64,000 nt of DNA, taken from NCBI GenBank assembly GCA_031400505.1, contig JANNPZ010000043.1, positions 62,001-126,000 on the forward strand. Reading direction: 5' to 3'. Position numbers and translations under genes: made by a program. The DNA is from JAIYDJ01 sp031400505. GTDB taxonomy: Bacteria > Pseudomonadota > Alphaproteobacteria > Rhodobacterales > Rhodobacteraceae. Numbering within the stretch: position 1 is the stretch's first letter; each line of letters opens with the position of its first letter. Shown piece by piece: positions 62,336 to 64,000 of the stretch. The notes beneath the pieces were generated by a model that worked only from the letters and a program-made list of their open reading frames with translations, searched no databases and was not told the origin of the DNA.

Positions 62336-64000
62336 TCATGCTCGTGCGAGGTTGCGCAACACGTAGTGGAGCACTCCTCCGTGTTCGACGTATTCGATTT
62401 CTATTTCGGTATCGATCCGGCATTTGATCGGGATGATCCGTTCTGTGCCGTCCGCCGAGGTGATGGTGCAGTTCACCAGTGAAAGTGGTTTCAGATCGCC
62501 GGCAAGCCCGCTGATCGACACGGTCTCGTCGCCCTTCAACCCCAAGGACTTGCGTGTCATGCCTTCGGTGAATTCGAAGGGGATCACCCCCATGCCGACA
62601 AGGTTCGAGCGGTGGATGCGCTCGAACGACTCGGCGATCACCGCTTTTACACCGAGGAGTGCCGTGCCCTTAGCGGCCCAGTCGCGACTGGAACCTGCGC
62701 CGTATTCTATGCCGCCGAAAATCACCAGCGGGGTTCCTGCGGCCTGATGGGCCATCGAGGCCTCGAAGATCGAGGTCTGCGTGCCATCCGGCCCCAGGGT
62801 GTAGCCGCCTTCGACACCCCCGGTTTCGCGGGCCAGCATTTCATTCTTGATGCGGATATTGGCGAAGGTGCCGCGCATCATCACTTCATGGTTGCCGCGC
62901 CGCGCGCCGTAGCTGTTGAACTCGGACACCGGAACCTGCCGTTCGGTCAGGTACTTGCCGGCCGGTGTGCCTGCCTTGAACGAGCCTGCGGGCGAGATGT
63001 GGTCGGTTGTGATCATGTCCCCGAGCAGTGCCAGAACGCGGGCGCCGGTGATGTCCGAGATCACGCCCTGAGTTTTTGCCATGCCTTTGAAATAGGGCGG
63101 ATTCTGGATATAGGTCGAGGCGGCGGGCCAGTCATAGGTTTCGCTGTCGGTGATCTCGACCGCTTGCCATTTGGCGTCGCCCTTGAAGACGTCGGCGTAT
63201 TTCTTCTGGAAGGCTGCGCGGGTGACGGTTGCCTCGACCAGTTCGGAAATCTCGGCGTTGGTTGGCCAGACGTCTTTCAGATAGACCGGCCCTGCGGTGC
63301 CCATCCCCAAAGGTTCAGTGGTGATGTCGATGTTCATGTCGCCCGCCAGCGCATATGCCACGACCAGCGGCGGCGAAGCCAGATAGTTGGCGCGCACGTC
63401 GGGGCTGATGCGTCCTTCGAAGTTGCGGTTGCCCGACAGCACGGCCGTGGCCACCAGATCACCTTCGGAGATTGCCGCACTGATGGCGGGGTCGAGCGGA
63501 CCGGAGTTGCCAATGCAGGTGGTGCAGCCATAGCCCACAAGGTTGAAGCCAATGGCGTCGAGGTCTTCTTGCAGGCCTGCGGCCTCCAGATATTCGCTGA
63601 CGACCTGTGATCCCGGAGCCAGCGAGGTTTTCACCCATGGCTTTGCCGTCAGACCCAGCGCGCGCGCCTTGCGCGCCACCAGACCGGCCCCGATCATGAC
63701 GTAAGGGTTCGATGTGTTTGTGCACGAGGTGATCGATGCGATCACGACTTTGCCCGAAGACATGGTGAAAGCGTGATCCTTGACCGGAATTTCAACATGC
63801 TGCGGACGTTTGAAACCGTTGTCCATCTCGCGGGCGAAGGCCGCCTTGGCATCGGTCAGAGGCAGGAAATCCTGCGGGCGTTTCGGGCCGGAAATGGCCG
63901 GCACGATCGTACCCATGTCAAGGTGCAGGGTGCTGGTGTAAATCGGATCATAAGCCGCATCGCGCCACATGCCGTTCGCTTTTGCGTAAGCTTCGACCAG
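62336..64000 (-). CDS. acnA: Aconitate hydratase A, C-terminal part (5' end outside window)
   Basis: The frame is open through base 64000 (VEAYAKANGMWRDAAYDP), so the start lies to the right. About 554 residues of an enzyme of roughly 900 are present. The [4Fe-4S] cluster cysteines are in SITSCTNTSNPYVMIGA and GYGCTTCIGNSGPL. The C-terminal swivel domain has GDMITTDHISPAGSFKAG, FNSYGARRGNHEVMMRGTFA and GIEYGAGSSRDWAAKGTALL. It interconverts citrate and isocitrate in the TCA cycle. The ending EYVEHGGVLHYVLRNLARA is typical. Confidence 0.97.
   Translation of the reverse strand: MVEAYAKANGMWRDAAYDPIYTSTLHLDMGTIVPAISGPKRPQDFLPLTDAKAAFAREMDNGFKRPQHVEIPVKDHAFTMSSGKVVIASITSCTNTSNPYVMIGAGLVARKARALGLTAKPWVKTSLAPGSQVVSEYLEAAGLQEDLDAIGFNLVGYGCTTCIGNSGPLDPAISAAISEGDLVATAVLSGNRNFEGRISPDVRANYLASPPLVVAYALAGDMNIDITTEPLGMGTAGPVYLKDVWPTNAEISELVEATVTRAAFQKKYADVFKGDAKWQAVEITDSETYDWPAASTYIQNPPYFKGMAKTQGVISDITGARVLALLGDMITTDHISPAGSFKAGTPAGKYLTERQVPVSEFNSYGARRGNHEVMMRGTFANIRIKNEMLARETGGVEGGYTLGPDGTQTSIFEASMAHQAAGTPLVIFGGIEYGAGSSRDWAAKGTALLGVKAVIAESFERIHRSNLVGMGVIPFEFTEGMTRKSLGLKGDETVSISGLAGDLKPLSLVNCTITSADGTERIIPIKCRIDTEIEIEYVEHGGVLHYVLRNLARA

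Overview
The window is a GC-rich chromosomal segment from an alphaproteobacterium, most likely a marine member of the Rhodobacterales (Roseobacter group). The support is the gene set: a DddP-type DMSP lyase, sarcosine oxidase soxA/soxG, FdxE-like 2Fe-2S ferredoxin, a single-cysteine DksA, DUF6524/DUF2842/DUF2927 proteins, alphaproteobacterial LexA-type boxes (GTTC-N7-GTTC) and family-typical intergenic repeats. Most of it is ordinary core genome with short gaps and small operons. No prophage, conjugative element, CRISPR array or rRNA operon is visible. Both ends cut genes: soxA on the left and aconitase on the right.

Left part (1-13 kb): the end of a sarcosine oxidase operon, then a 548-bp gap, dnaG-rpoD, two small secreted proteins, nrdR-ribD, a glyoxalase-fold protein, and a two-gene minus-strand unit encoding a surface lipoprotein of the transferrin-binding-protein-like class and its Slam outer-membrane translocator. 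thyX follows, then a small accessory island at 13.97-15.4 kb: an AT-rich orphan gene and a REP-associated transposase (RAYT) that carries a REP pair inside its own reading frame.

Middle (15-35 kb): pyrG, secG, purA, a very acidic 889-residue protein with 30-residue tandem repeats, thiamine pyrophosphokinase, a DMT exporter, an SDR, L-serine dehydratase with a GST, an EF-hand protein with a LexA-like box upstream, rpiA-gor, and an hflK-hflC-DUF2065-degP membrane quality-control operon.

Right part (35-64 kb): a DnaE2-derived OB-fold fragment directly under a second LexA-like box, FdxE-like ferredoxin, dddP, a DUF3445 haem N-demethylase-like gene, glnB-glnA, a fused NAD(P)HX repair enzyme with a REP element read in frame, tRNA-Leu(TAG), tig, a nucleotidyltransferase-fold gene under two long perfect inverted repeats, rpsF-rpsR-rplI, YceI and a cytochrome b561-YceI fusion, fabD-fabG-acpP, speB, an M48 protease, a MoxR/VWA cluster with a 56-residue membrane protein, dksA, an FAD monooxygenase and the 3' part of aconitase.

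The items most worth following up are the Slam/surface-lipoprotein pair, the possibly leaderless SOS-controlled DnaE2 OB fragment, the REP elements inside two coding sequences (one with compensatory stem changes), and the double palindrome in front of the nucleotidyltransferase gene.
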